A DNA stretch of 64,000 nt from Longimicrobiales bacterium (GCA_951813395.1 OX638356.1:413340-477339), one strand, 5' to 3'. Shown: positions 43,232 through 52,234, numbered from the stretch's first letter. The notes: generated by a model not told the origin, from the letters alone. Numbers and translations are program-made.

Positions 43232-43849
43232 ATGAGCCACTGGTCGGCCGAAGGACTGTTGTTCGAGAACTGCAGTTGCACGGCTGTCTGCCCCGGCCAC
43301 ATCCATTTCAGCCAGAAGTGCACCCACGACGTCTGCAAGGGCTTCTGGGCGATCCGTTTCGAAGCCGGACAGGTGAACGGATCCGGCGCGGTGGATCTGG
43401 CCGGCATCGACGCCGTGGTGGTGTACGAGGCGCCCCCGGTGATGGTGGAAGGGGGATGGAAGCAGCTGATCATCGTCTCCGACCACGCCACCGATGACCA
43501 GCGCAGGGCGGTGGAGGAGATCATCACGGGGGCGCTCGGAGGGCCGTGGGCGGTGCTCGCGCGCTTCGTCGCCGAGCCGCTGCCCACCCGGACCGCGGCG
43601 ATCCGCATCGAGGACCTGCCCCGGCGGAAGTCCGTGACCGTGGCGGGCCTGCTGACCGGCGCGGTGGAGGCGATTCGCGGCTGGAACCGGGACAGGCCGG
43701 TCACGTTCCGGAACATCTACAACAAGATCCACGATTCGACCCAGGTGATCGCGCAGGGCTCCACCCGATACGACGACGGTGAAATCGCGATCGCCAACGA
43801 AGGCACCCACGGCCTCTGGTCCCGGTTTCGCTGGACCGGTGACGAATGA
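43232..43849 (+). CDS. DUF1326 family protein
   Basis: 205 aa. N-terminal ENCSCTAVCPGHIHFSQ gives a CxC...C cysteine cluster that could bind metal, with another pair in KCTHDVCKGFWA. GGWKQLIIVSDHATDDQRRA and the C-terminal RYDDGEIAIANEGTHGLWSR are family-typical. Its stop overlaps the DUF2182 start by 4 bp. The DUF1326-DUF2182 pair is a recurrent but uncharacterised unit, in which the membrane protein may handle a metal presented by the Cys-rich partner (inference). Confidence 0.88.
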   Translation: MSHWSAEGLLFENCSCTAVCPGHIHFSQKCTHDVCKGFWAIRFEAGQVNGSGAVDLAGIDAVVVYEAPPVMVEGGWKQLIIVSDHATDDQRRAVEEIITGALGGPWAVLARFVAEPLPTRTAAIRIEDLPRRKSVTVAGLLTGAVEAIRGWNRDRPVTFRNIYNKIHDSTQVIAQGSTRYDDGEIAIANEGTHGLWSRFRWTGDE

Positions 43850-44457
43850 GCGCAGCGGCGGGGTCCTACGCGCCGCTCCTGCTCATGTGGCTGGCCATGA
43901 CCGGTGTCATGATGGCGCCGGTGGTGCTGCCCTGGCTGCGCGCGCTGGGCCGTCTCGCCGACGCGGAGGCCGGCGCCCTCTCCTCGGTCGGTCCCTTCGC
44001 TGCCGGATACGCGGTCGCCTGGGCGGGGTTCAGCGCCGCGGTGGCCGCACTTCACCTGTTCCTGTCACGCATGAACGTTCCCGTCCCCTTCGGACTCGAA
44101 GCGCCTGTCCTTTCCGCTACGGCCCTGTGTCTCGCCGGCGGCTTCCAGTTCACGCGGCTCAAGGAGGCCTGCCTGTCTCACTGCCGCTCGCCCGCCGGCT
44201 ACCTCCTCACGCATTGGCGAACGGGTCCCGCGGGACACGCCCGGCTGGGGTTCGGGCACGGCCTGCACTGTGTCGGTTGCTGCTGGGCCCTGATGGCGCT
44301 CGCCCTCGTGGTGGGGACGATCGATCTCGTCTGGATGGGCCTCCTCATGGCCGTGATGGTCGCCGAGACGACGCTGCCTTTCGGGGCGCGCCTGCGGAAA
44401 CCGGTGGGGACCGCGCTGCTCGCCGCCGGCCTGGCCGTTCTGGTCGCGGCGCCGTGA
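43846..44457 (+). CDS. DUF2182 family membrane protein
   Basis: 203 aa, about six transmembrane helices. MWLAMTGVMMAPVVLPWL is the family's Met-rich first helix. A central CLSHCRSPAGYLLTHW loop and GFGHGLHCVGCCWALMAL hold paired cysteines and histidines at a membrane face, candidates for copper or other metal coordination. ATGA overlap with DUF1326 upstream. Confidence 0.9.
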   Translation: MSAAAGSYAPLLLMWLAMTGVMMAPVVLPWLRALGRLADAEAGALSSVGPFAAGYAVAWAGFSAAVAALHLFLSRMNVPVPFGLEAPVLSATALCLAGGFQFTRLKEACLSHCRSPAGYLLTHWRTGPAGHARLGFGHGLHCVGCCWALMALALVVGTIDLVWMGLLMAVMVAETTLPFGARLRKPVGTALLAAGLAVLVAAP

Positions 44458-44476
44458 GCGACGCCATCTTTTCCCC

Positions 44477-45262
44477 ATGAGAGTCGCCCTTTTCGTCACC
44501 TGCCTGGCCGACCATTACTTCGCGGAGGCTGCGGCCGACACCGTGCGCCTGTTGCGCCATCTCGGATGCGACGTCGCGTTCCCGGCCGATCAGACCTGCT
44601 GCGGCCAGCCCGCCTACAACGCGGGACGGCACCAGGAGGCGCGCCGGATGGCTCGGCATGCGCTCGACGTGTTCGGGGGTGCACCGGCCGATCCGACCGC
44701 CGCCGACGCGGTCGTGGTTCCCAGCGGCTCGTGCGCCACGATGGTCAAGAAGTTCTACCCGCGGCTTCTGGCCGGCGGTGCCGACACCTCGGCCCCGGCC
44801 GCGCTCGCGGACCGCACCTTCGACCTGGCCGAGTTCATCGTGCACCGGCTGGGCGTCACGAAGCTCGGCGATGGGCTGGCGGGCCGGCGCGTGGCCGTGC
44901 ACCAGGGCTGCCACGCGCTTCGTGAGTTGCGGCTGGAGACCGAACCGGCGGTGCTCCTCGAGGGAGCGGGCGCCGAGGTCGTGCCGTGGGAGGCCGAGGA
45001 GGAGTGCTGCGGCTTCGGCGGCCTGTTCTCTGTGAAGATGACGGCGGTATCCGCGGCCATGGCCGACCGAAAGCTCGACACCCTGCCCGAGGTCGACTGG
45101 GTGGTGTCCGGCGACGGCGGTTGCGTGCTGCACCTTGACGGGCGGAACCGGGCGCGCGGCACCGGCGTCGAGTTCGTGCACCTGGCGACGGCGCTGTGGC
45201 GTGGGGTGGCCGGAGATGCCCGCGTGCCCGCCGATGTGGCCCGGCCGGCCGGAGTCCGCTGA
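44477..45262 (+). CDS. lutA: LutA-like (Fe-S)-binding subunit of L-lactate oxidation
   Basis: 261 aa, full length for the family. Two CCG domains: DQTCCGQPAYNAGRHQEA near residue 36 and EEECCGFGGLFSVKM near residue 173, each supplying cysteines for a cluster, with SGSCATMVKKFYP between them and HQGCHALREL before the second. Cytoplasmic subunit of the LutABC complex that oxidises L-lactate to pyruvate in many bacteria. The lutB-like gene starts one base after its stop. Confidence 0.92.
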   Translation: MRVALFVTCLADHYFAEAAADTVRLLRHLGCDVAFPADQTCCGQPAYNAGRHQEARRMARHALDVFGGAPADPTAADAVVVPSGSCATMVKKFYPRLLAGGADTSAPAALADRTFDLAEFIVHRLGVTKLGDGLAGRRVAVHQGCHALRELRLETEPAVLLEGAGAEVVPWEAEEECCGFGGLFSVKMTAVSAAMADRKLDTLPEVDWVVSGDGGCVLHLDGRNRARGTGVEFVHLATALWRGVAGDARVPADVARPAGVR

Positions 45263-45263
45263 C

Positions 45264-46655
45264 ATGCACACCGGCATGAAGGACTACCCGTCGCGTTCGC
45301 GCGAGATCATCCGCGGCGATCCGGGCGTGCGGGAAGCGGTCACGGGCGCCACGATCGCCTTCGACCGTAAGCGGCTGCAGGGCTATGCCGAGGTCGACGC
45401 CGAGGCGTGGCGGCGCTGGGCCGAGGGCGTGAAGAGCCACACGCTGACCCACCTGGACGACTACCTGGCCGAAGCGGAGGCGCGGCTCGAGGCCAACGGC
45501 GCCGAGGTGCACTGGGCGGCGGACGCGGCCGAGGCCCGGCGGATCGTGACCGGGCTGGCGGACCGCTACTCGGTGACGAGCGTGGTCAAAGGCAAGAGCA
45601 TGGTCACCGAGGAGATCGACCTGAACCCGGCGCTGGAGGCCGAGGGGATCGAGGTCTACGAGACCGATCTGGGGGAATACATCCTGCAGCTCCTGGAGGA
45701 GCCGCCCAGCCACATCCTGGGACCCGCCATTCACAAGAGCCTGCAGCAGGTGCAGGAACTGTTCGCCGACCGCCTGGGCTTGGAGCCGGACGGCGATCCG
45801 GACACGCTCGCCAGCGCCGCGCGCCAGGTGCTGCGCGACGCCTTCATCCGCGCGGACATGGGGATCACGGGCGGCAACTTCCTGGTCGCCGAAACGGGCA
45901 CGGTGGCCCTGATCGAAAACGAGGGGAACATCCGCCTCACGACTTCGCTGCCGCGCGTGCACGTCGCGGTCGTCGGGATCGAGAAGCTCATTCCGCGCAT
46001 GACCGACCTCGCCGGCTTCCTCCAGCTCACCGCGCGCGCGGCGACCGGCCAGCCGATCGGCTGCTTCGTGTCGCTCGTACAGGGGCCGGCAACCCACCCC
46101 GACGATGACGGTCCCGAGGCGGTGCACGTCGTCCTCGTCGACAACGGCCGCACCGACGTCCTGGCTCACGAGCACGCCTGGGAGGCGCTGCGCTGTCTGC
46201 GCTGCGGCGCGTGCCTCAACGCGTGCCCGGTGTACCGCCAGACCGGCGGTCACGCCTATGGGCACGTCTATTCGGGGCCGATCGGTTCGGTGCTCGACCC
46301 GGGACTGGTGGGGCTGCACGAAGCCATGCCGCTACCCTTCGCGTCGTCGCTCTGCGGCGCCTGCGAGGACGCGTGCCCGGTGCGCATACCGATCCCGGAG
46401 CTGCTGCTTGAATGGCGCCGCGAGGCGCAGGAGGAGGGGCTCACCCCGTGGCGGGAACGCGCGGCGCTCAAGGGACTCGCGGGTGTGGCGACGCGCCCGG
46501 GGCTGTACAGGGTGGTGGGCAAGATCGGGTCGCGGCTGGGGGGAACGGGCATGGCGCGCGCGCTTCCGATGCTCGGCGAATGGGCGGCCGACCGCGCCCT
46601 GCCGAAGCCGAGCCGGCGGACATTTCGCGAGCTCTGGCGCGAGGGGATCGAGTGA
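45264..46655 (+). CDS. lutB: LutB-like iron-sulfur protein
   Basis: 463 aa. The LUD domain covers about residues 60-290 (VVKGKSMVTEEIDLNPALEA, GITGGNFLVAETGTVALIEN, RMTDLAGFLQLTARAATGQP). A ferredoxin-like pair of clusters follows: LRCGACLNACPVYRQTGGH and LCGACEDACPVRIPIPELL. Electron-transfer core of the LutABC lactate oxidase. Overlaps the lutC-like gene by 4 bp (GTGA). Confidence 0.94.
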   Translation: MHTGMKDYPSRSREIIRGDPGVREAVTGATIAFDRKRLQGYAEVDAEAWRRWAEGVKSHTLTHLDDYLAEAEARLEANGAEVHWAADAAEARRIVTGLADRYSVTSVVKGKSMVTEEIDLNPALEAEGIEVYETDLGEYILQLLEEPPSHILGPAIHKSLQQVQELFADRLGLEPDGDPDTLASAARQVLRDAFIRADMGITGGNFLVAETGTVALIENEGNIRLTTSLPRVHVAVVGIEKLIPRMTDLAGFLQLTARAATGQPIGCFVSLVQGPATHPDDDGPEAVHVVLVDNGRTDVLAHEHAWEALRCLRCGACLNACPVYRQTGGHAYGHVYSGPIGSVLDPGLVGLHEAMPLPFASSLCGACEDACPVRIPIPELLLEWRREAQEEGLTPWRERAALKGLAGVATRPGLYRVVGKIGSRLGGTGMARALPMLGEWAADRALPKPSRRTFRELWREGIE

Positions 46656-47239
46656 GCGCGGGCTCGCGGGAGCGGATCATGGCCCGGGTCGTGCGCGCGA
46701 CCGCGAGTCGACCACGGCTGCCGCATCCCGGCGCGCTGGCGGCGGCGGCCTCCACGGACGACGCGGTGGACGCTTTTGTGAAACGTTTCACAAGTAGCGG
46801 CGGCGAGGTGGCCACGGCCGATTCGGAGCGCCCGCCGGACGACTGGCTCACCGATTTCCTGCGGGGACTCGACCCCGAAGTGGTGGGTGTTGCCGTCGGT
46901 CCGGACGTGCCACGCGAGCTCAGCCCGGGGTTGCCGGAGGTGGCCGCTGCGCACGCGGGCGCTGGCATCTCACTGGCCTGGGCCGCCGTGGCAGACACGG
47001 GAAGCCTGGTCCTGCCGTCGACGGGAACGCGGGCCGTGCAGCTGCTGCCGCCGGTTCACGTGGTGTGGGTGCCGTCCGGACAGGTATTCGCCCGGCTGGA
47101 GGACGCGTTGCGCGAACTGGAACCGGAATTGCCCGCGACGGTCGGACTGCACTCCGGCCCCAGCAAGTCGGCGGACATCGGCCGCACCGTCGTGACGGGA
47201 GTGCACGGGCCGGGGCGCTGCGTGGCGGTGCTCAGCTGA
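46652..47239 (+). CDS. lutC: LutC-like LUD domain protein
   Basis: 195 aa from GTG 46652. ISLAWAAVADTGSLVLPS, PPVHVVWVPSGQVFARLEDAL and the C-terminal HSGPSKSADIGRTVVTGVHG are the LutC/YkgG signatures. Third subunit of the L-lactate oxidising complex, translated by coupling to lutB. No lactate permease or GntR-type regulator lies next to the operon. Confidence 0.92.
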   Translation: MSAGSRERIMARVVRATASRPRLPHPGALAAAASTDDAVDAFVKRFTSSGGEVATADSERPPDDWLTDFLRGLDPEVVGVAVGPDVPRELSPGLPEVAAAHAGAGISLAWAAVADTGSLVLPSTGTRAVQLLPPVHVVWVPSGQVFARLEDALRELEPELPATVGLHSGPSKSADIGRTVVTGVHGPGRCVAVLS

Positions 47240-47269
47240 ACGCTGCTTCCTCGACCCGCCTCCAGGGAA

Positions 47270-47431
47270 TCAGGCGGCCGGCGCTCCGCGCCTGAAACGC
47301 GTCCCCGCCCGGTTCGCCCGGTGCTTCACGATCTCCGAGACCACCCAGCTCTCGAAGATGGCGCCGCGCAGCGGGTGCGACCGCAACTGCTCCGGTTCGC
47401 GGATACCCAGCAGCCAGCAGCGGGCTAATTC
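47270..47431 (-). pseudogene. Remnant of a DUF4143-type AAA ATPase
   Basis: Reverse-strand frame reads CWLLGIREPEQLRSHPLRGA, then IFESWVVSEIVKHRANRAG and a stop. This matches the middle of DUF4143 ATPases, where PLRGAIFE(T/S)WVVSE is a signature. The N-terminal AAA domain and the C-terminal nuclease-like end are missing. An AT-rich patch follows at 47435-47462. The fragment lies between the lut operon and the ligase operon. Confidence 0.6.
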
Positions 47432-47462
47432 AAGATACGATTTTGAAGCAGCCGTATTTTTC

Positions 47463-49046
47463 TCAGTCCGCCACCCCGCCCACCCCCCTCAGCACCCGGA
47501 CGATCTCCGAACGGTCCACCTTACCCACGCCCGTCAGCGGCATCTCGTCGAACACGGCGATGTGCCTTGGATGCGCGTACGGCGGACCCTTCTCCAGCGT
47601 GTACGCCTTCAGCGCCCCCGCCGTCAGCGCGGACCCCGACGCGAGTTTCACCACGGCAGCCGGCACCGCCCCCTTCAGCGCATGCGGGACCGGCACGACC
47701 GCCGCATCCAGCACATCCGGATGCGAAAGGAGAAGGTCCTCGACCTCCTTGGGGTAGATGTTCTCGCCGCCCGAGTTGAACATGTCGTCGGTGCGGCCGC
47801 GGAAGTGGAAGAACCCGTCCCGGTCCCGGTGGAACAGGTCGCCGGTCGCGAGCCAGCCGTCCCGGATGCGCGCGGCGTTGACCTCGGGGAGGTTGTGGTA
47901 TCCGGGGGTGACGCCGGGATTGCGGACCCACAGCTCACCGTACTCGGGGTCCTCGACACCGTCCCGTATGAGCATGATTTCGCCCTCGGGCCAGGCCACG
48001 CCGCAGCTTCCCCTCGGCACGGCCCGTCCGTCGAGAGGGGGACCGAGCATGACGGGACCGCCTTCGGTGAGGCCGTAGCTCTCGCCGACCTCGACGCCGA
48101 ACGCCTGCTCCACCGCGTCCATCAGCTCCGGCTGTACCGGGGCGGAACCGAGCGTGACCCTCCGGAGTGCCGAGAAATCGAGTCTCCGGATGAGGTTCAT
48201 ATGGTCCATGGCAATGGCGAAAACGGCCGGGACCGCGCCCACCTGCGTGCATCGGTATTCGCTCAGCGCCTGCAGGAACGCCACCGGCTCGAACCCGGGC
48301 TGGATCACGACCGATCCCCCCGCTTGCAGAAGCGGCTTGACGGCGCCGGCCATCGCGTTCTTGTGATAGAGGGGAACGGCCGCGAGGGCACGGTCGCCGG
48401 GGTCGGCCGGCCAGTACTTCCGCAGGCAGCGCACCCACCAGATCTGTCCCTCGTGGTCGAGGACGACGCCCTTGGGCTTGCCGGTCGACCCCGAGGTGTA
48501 GGGCTGGAACGCGGGGTGGTTTGCGCCGAGGCGGGGCGGCTCGAAGTCGTCTGATGCTTGCGCCAGCGCACCCTCGTAGTCCAGCCAGCCGGTGCTTGCC
48601 CGCCCCTGGCCCGCGCTGCTGCCGCCGACCTCCCACCTCTTCTCGATCCGCAGCCGCTCGACCACCTCCGCCGAGCGCCCGGCGACCGCGGTCTCGACGA
48701 ACGCGGCCCCGCAGCCGGCGTCGGCCACGATGTGCGCGAGCGACTCGGCCGACAGCTTGAAGTTGAGGGGCACGGGCACGGCGCCGCAGCGCATCGCGCC
48801 GAACATGATTTCGATGAACTCGAAGCGGTTGCCGACGCTCAGCGCGACCCGGTCGCCCATTGCGACGCCCGCGTCCATGAGCAGGTTGGCCACGCGGTCC
48901 ATGCGCTCGTCGAGCTGCCTGTAGGTGACCTCGTGCGGCGTCGGGCGTGACAGGTCGATCAGCGCGGTGCGATCGGGGAACTCGGCGCGGGCTTGGCTCA
49001 GCCAGTAGCCGAGATTCCTGGTGCGGTTCCCGGTGCGGCTGCTCAC
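47463..49046 (-). CDS. AMP-dependent acyl-CoA synthetase/ligase
   Basis: 527 aa from GTG 49046, overlapping the 77-aa gene's stop (GTGA). Adenylate-forming motifs: YTSGSTGKPKGVVLD (P-loop-like A3), ESYGLTEGGPVM (A5), WLATGDLFHRDRDGFFHFRG (A7/A8) and the C-terminal GVGKVDRSE Lys. Activates a carboxylic acid to its CoA thioester at the cost of ATP. Last gene of a five-gene coupled operon that includes a thioesterase and an NRAMP-related transporter, so the substrate is probably an organic acid taken up by that transporter. Confidence 0.93.
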   Translation of the reverse strand: MSSRTGNRTRNLGYWLSQARAEFPDRTALIDLSRPTPHEVTYRQLDERMDRVANLLMDAGVAMGDRVALSVGNRFEFIEIMFGAMRCGAVPVPLNFKLSAESLAHIVADAGCGAAFVETAVAGRSAEVVERLRIEKRWEVGGSSAGQGRASTGWLDYEGALAQASDDFEPPRLGANHPAFQPYTSGSTGKPKGVVLDHEGQIWWVRCLRKYWPADPGDRALAAVPLYHKNAMAGAVKPLLQAGGSVVIQPGFEPVAFLQALSEYRCTQVGAVPAVFAIAMDHMNLIRRLDFSALRRVTLGSAPVQPELMDAVEQAFGVEVGESYGLTEGGPVMLGPPLDGRAVPRGSCGVAWPEGEIMLIRDGVEDPEYGELWVRNPGVTPGYHNLPEVNAARIRDGWLATGDLFHRDRDGFFHFRGRTDDMFNSGGENIYPKEVEDLLLSHPDVLDAAVVPVPHALKGAVPAAVVKLASGSALTAGALKAYTLEKGPPYAHPRHIAVFDEMPLTGVGKVDRSEIVRVLRGVGGVAD

Positions 49047-49276
49047 GCGTCGGGGTCTCCGCGCCCGGCGGGCAGAGCCAGTGCCGAGATGCAGATCGCC
49101 GTGGCCACGCCGCCGATGACGATCCAGATCCAGCCGTCGCCCGTGCGCATGACTGACGCCACGCCCCACAGAGCCATTGCATTGCCCGCGAGGTTGACGA
49201 TCAGCCCCCAGACGCGCCCCGACCATGGCCCGATGCGTCGCTCGAGGAACCGGTGCAGCACACCTCCCGCGCGCAT
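49043..49276 (-). CDS. Small membrane protein, 77 aa
   Basis: From ATG 49276, which shares one base with the transporter's stop (TGATG), to a TGA inside the ligase start. Two hydrophobic helices: VWGLIVNLAGNAMALWGVA and IWIVIGGVATAICISALAL, with an Arg-rich N-terminus (RFLERRIGPWSGR). Perfect overlaps on both sides are the main evidence that it is real. Possibly an accessory subunit of the NRAMP-related transporter. No family known to me. Confidence 0.7.
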   Translation of the reverse strand: MRAGGVLHRFLERRIGPWSGRVWGLIVNLAGNAMALWGVASVMRTGDGWIWIVIGGVATAICISALALPAGRGDPDA

Positions 49277-50667
49277 CACCACCACCCCAGGCGGTTGAAG
49301 ACGTAGGTGATCGCGATCGCGTTGAGCAGCGTCACCTGCAACAGGATGCCGAGGTTCCACAGGTACGATTTGCTGCGGTCGGCACCCAGCACCTTGCGGT
49401 CGTTCAGCAGCAGGTACATCGACCACCCGACGACGTTGTTCGCGAGCGACAGGAACGCCGCGATGAAGATGACCAGCCAGACCGGGCGCGCGTTCCAGGC
49501 GGCGAGGAATGCGATCTGCGGCAGGAGCGCGCTGAGCTTCCAGCGCCACGACGCGGTGTCGGGCTCCCATCCGAAGGCCTCGTGGATGGCCATCGCGCCG
49601 GCCAGGCTCATGGCCACCGTGGTCGTGATGGGGACCGCGAGGAACCCCACGTAGAAGAGGACTTGCGACCACGTGGGACCGAGCAACGGCATGAGCGCCG
49701 CCGCCAGCTCGGGCGCCGACTCCGGTGTGATCCCCTGGGGGAAGAGGGTCGCGGCGAAGACGCCGATCACCAGGAAGTTGACGACCACGAACGGGATGAA
49801 GAGTCCGGCGAACAGGTCGAAGCGGGCCAGCGATTCGTGGTTGCGGCCCCAGCCCCGGCCCAGGCCCGCGTAGTGGAAGAAGACCCAGTCCATCACGCCG
49901 ACGGCCGCGGCGGACGACGCGATGAAGAGGTCCAGCCCCTCCCCTCCCCCCGGCAGCCAGGGCACGAAGGCGCCGCGGGCCGCCGCGCCCCAGTCGACGC
50001 CCACGACCACGAGGACGGCGCCGAAGGCGACGATCATCAGCGCGATCGCGCCCTTCATCACGGCCTCGACCAATCGTGTCCCGGTCCCGCCGCGGCGTCC
50101 GTAGCTGAGGATCAGCCAGCTGGTGACCCCCACGTAGAGGACCCAGTTGTACTCGGCCGGGAAGGAGAAGCCGGCAAACGGCGCGAGCGACTCGATCAGG
50201 TGGGTGCCGAGGGCGACCTGGCCGAAGTTGAAGATCACGGCGACCGCCGCCGTGCCGACCAGCGCGGTCAGCAGCGAGCCGATGAGCCAGGAATGGCGGC
50301 GATTCTGGACCTGGATGACGCGGAAGCCCCCCTTGCAGGTGAAGCGGGCCATCGCGGCCATCATGAAGAGGCCCAGGCCGCACGCGAGCCAGATCAGCCA
50401 CAGGGTCCGATAGCCGAACGTGGCGCCGGACAGCATGGAGGAGGTGAGGGTGCCGGCTCCGAGCGTGAGTGCGGCCCCCATGAAACCCGGACCGGCCAGA
50501 CGCGCATAACCGCCGATCCGCCGGTGCGCCGGGGCCCTGGCCAGCGCCGCCAGCCGGTCGGCCTCGGCATCCAGCACTTCCGCCGGAATGCGCTGGGCGA
50601 TGGGATAGCTGGACGGGTCGCCGCCCGGTGCGCCGGGCTGGCTGCCCCCGTCGGCCGGCCCGCTCAC
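49276..50667 (-). CDS. NRAMP-related transporter lacking the metal motifs (copy 1)
   Basis: 463 aa from GTG 50667, overlapping the MDR stop. About 11 helices in a LeuT-like fold. The first helix reads GPGFMGAALTLGAGTLTSSM, in which the DPGN motif of true NRAMP Mn/Fe transporters is replaced by a Gly-Ala-Gly-Thr stretch, and no MPH motif is seen in the sixth helix. Metal transport is therefore doubtful. The operon context (thioesterase, reductase, CoA ligase) suggests an organic solute. Confidence 0.85.
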   Translation of the reverse strand: MSGPADGGSQPGAPGGDPSSYPIAQRIPAEVLDAEADRLAALARAPAHRRIGGYARLAGPGFMGAALTLGAGTLTSSMLSGATFGYRTLWLIWLACGLGLFMMAAMARFTCKGGFRVIQVQNRRHSWLIGSLLTALVGTAAVAVIFNFGQVALGTHLIESLAPFAGFSFPAEYNWVLYVGVTSWLILSYGRRGGTGTRLVEAVMKGAIALMIVAFGAVLVVVGVDWGAAARGAFVPWLPGGGEGLDLFIASSAAAVGVMDWVFFHYAGLGRGWGRNHESLARFDLFAGLFIPFVVVNFLVIGVFAATLFPQGITPESAPELAAALMPLLGPTWSQVLFYVGFLAVPITTTVAMSLAGAMAIHEAFGWEPDTASWRWKLSALLPQIAFLAAWNARPVWLVIFIAAFLSLANNVVGWSMYLLLNDRKVLGADRSKSYLWNLGILLQVTLLNAIAITYVFNRLGWW

Positions 50668-51674
50668 AGGGTCAGTATCGATTTGCCGAACACCTTGCGC
50701 CTCATGAGTTCGCCCATTGCCGTCCGGACATCCTCGATCGGCCTGACGGCGTGGATGACCGGCTCCAGTTCGCCCTCGGCGACCATCGCCAGCAGGCGGA
50801 CCAGCCCTGCGCGGCTCCAGCCGTCCGACCCGATGATCGTCTGTTCGAAGCTCCAGATGTAGCGGATGTCGGTGGACGGGTCGTAGCCGGCCGTGGCGCC
50901 ACAGGTGACCATGCGGCCCTGGAAGCGCAGCACCTTGAGGCTGGCCGCCCAGGTGGCTCCGCCGATGTAGTTGATCACCACGTCCACGCCGCCGGATTCC
51001 GGGTCGTGGTAGCGGGGGCGCCCGGTGATCTCGCGCACGAGCCGGACCAGTTCATTGGAACGCGAGGGAAGGACGTGGTCGGCACCGATGGCCCGCAGGC
51101 GGTCCAGCTTCCCCGAGGAGCCCCCGGTCGCGATCACGCGCGCATCCAGCCGCTTGCAGAGCTGAACGCAGCAGGTGCCGACGCCGCCGGTCGCGCCGAG
51201 GATCAGCACGGTCTCGCCCGCCTGCACGCGTGCGCGATCCTCGACCATGCGCAGCGATGTCCCGTACGCCACTGGAAGGGCGGCGGCATGCTCGAACGAG
51301 ACGCCGTCGGGGATCGGCACCAGGCTGCCCAGGGGAACCGCAAGGTATTCGGCCGCCGCCCCGGGCGCCTTCTCGCCGAGCATGCCGCGCCCCTCGATGA
51401 TCGGGTCGATCATCACCCGGTCCCCGACCTGCCGGCCGGCCTGATCCGTCCCGGGACCGAATCCTGCCACCTCGCCGGCGGCGTCGCCGCACGGGGTCAT
51501 GGGGAAGGGGATGCGCAGTCCCGTGGTGCCTGCCAGCATCATGGGGTCGAAGCCGTTGAGGGCGCAGGCGCGAATGCGAATGAGCGCCTCGCCGGGGGCG
51601 GGCTCGGGGGTGGGCACGTCGGCCAGGTAGAGCTGGTCGACGGTGCCGTGACGGTCGTACAGGACGGCCTTCAC
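50664..51674 (-). CDS. MDR superfamily quinone reductase-like oxidoreductase
   Basis: 336 aa from ATG 51674. MKAVLYDRHGTVDQLYLADV, the GDAAGEVAGFGPG turn, coenzyme loop LILGATGGVGTCCVQLCKRL and C-terminal MRRKVFGKSILTL follow the zinc-free NADPH:quinone/enoyl reductase branch. It reduces activated double bonds or enoyl thioesters. Starts 6 bp after the thioesterase stop. Confidence 0.9.
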   Translation of the reverse strand: MKAVLYDRHGTVDQLYLADVPTPEPAPGEALIRIRACALNGFDPMMLAGTTGLRIPFPMTPCGDAAGEVAGFGPGTDQAGRQVGDRVMIDPIIEGRGMLGEKAPGAAAEYLAVPLGSLVPIPDGVSFEHAAALPVAYGTSLRMVEDRARVQAGETVLILGATGGVGTCCVQLCKRLDARVIATGGSSGKLDRLRAIGADHVLPSRSNELVRLVREITGRPRYHDPESGGVDVVINYIGGATWAASLKVLRFQGRMVTCGATAGYDPSTDIRYIWSFEQTIIGSDGWSRAGLVRLLAMVAEGELEPVIHAVRPIEDVRTAMGELMRRKVFGKSILTL

Positions 51675-51680
51675 CGTCGC

Positions 51681-52103
51681 CTAGCCGACCAGCGAGGAGT
51701 ACGTGCCGCGCCCCACCGCGCAGAGACGGCCCTGGTCGTCGTGCACGTCGACGTCGGCGACCGAGATGGTGCGGCCGCCTCGCCGCAGCCGGGCCGTGGC
51801 CAGCAGGTACGGACCGGTGCAGGGGCGCAGGTAGTCGACCCGTAGCGAAATGGTGGGGACGCCGCCTCCCGCCCGGACCGCCACGACCATGTCGCCGGCG
51901 ATGTCGATGAGCGACGCTACGGGGCCGCCGTGATAGATCGTGCCGTCCCCTCGCGTGAGTTCGGCCTGCTTGGGCATTCCGAGCACGACGGTTTCGCCGT
52001 CCTCGCTCATGTCCTCGAGCGTGATTCCAAGCGCGATAATGGCTTCCGAACCCGCCAGCACGGACTCGATGAGGTTCCAGGCTTCCGTGTTTTTCGGTGA
52101 CAT
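51681..52103 (-). CDS. PaaI-type hotdog thioesterase
   Basis: 140 aa from ATG 52103. Hotdog core with YHGGPVASLIDIAGDMVVAV (the HGG-x5-D catalytic segment), SLRVDYLRPC and VADVDVHDDQGRLCAVGRGT. Hydrolyses acyl-CoA thioesters in the cytoplasm. First gene of the thioesterase/reductase/transporter/ligase operon. A 131-bp divergent gap separates it from the second S9 peptidase. The frame is open upstream, but only this ATG gives the usual family length. Confidence 0.9.
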   Translation of the reverse strand: MSPKNTEAWNLIESVLAGSEAIIALGITLEDMSEDGETVVLGMPKQAELTRGDGTIYHGGPVASLIDIAGDMVVAVRAGGGVPTISLRVDYLRPCTGPYLLATARLRRGGRTISVADVDVHDDQGRLCAVGRGTYSSLVG

Positions 52104-52234
52104 GGCGTAAGGAATTAGGCTGGGGCCGCGTGGCGGGCAAGTGGGCGCGCGACACCGCAGCGGCCTTGACCCGTGCGGACGCACGCCCCCACTTGACTGG
52201 GAGTTCCCCTCAAGTTCCGGAAGGAGCCGCTCCG

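Noticed and set aside
49276-50667. Manganese/iron importer of the NRAMP family
   Set aside because: The DPGN and MPH metal-binding motifs are absent and the operon is about acyl-CoA chemistry.
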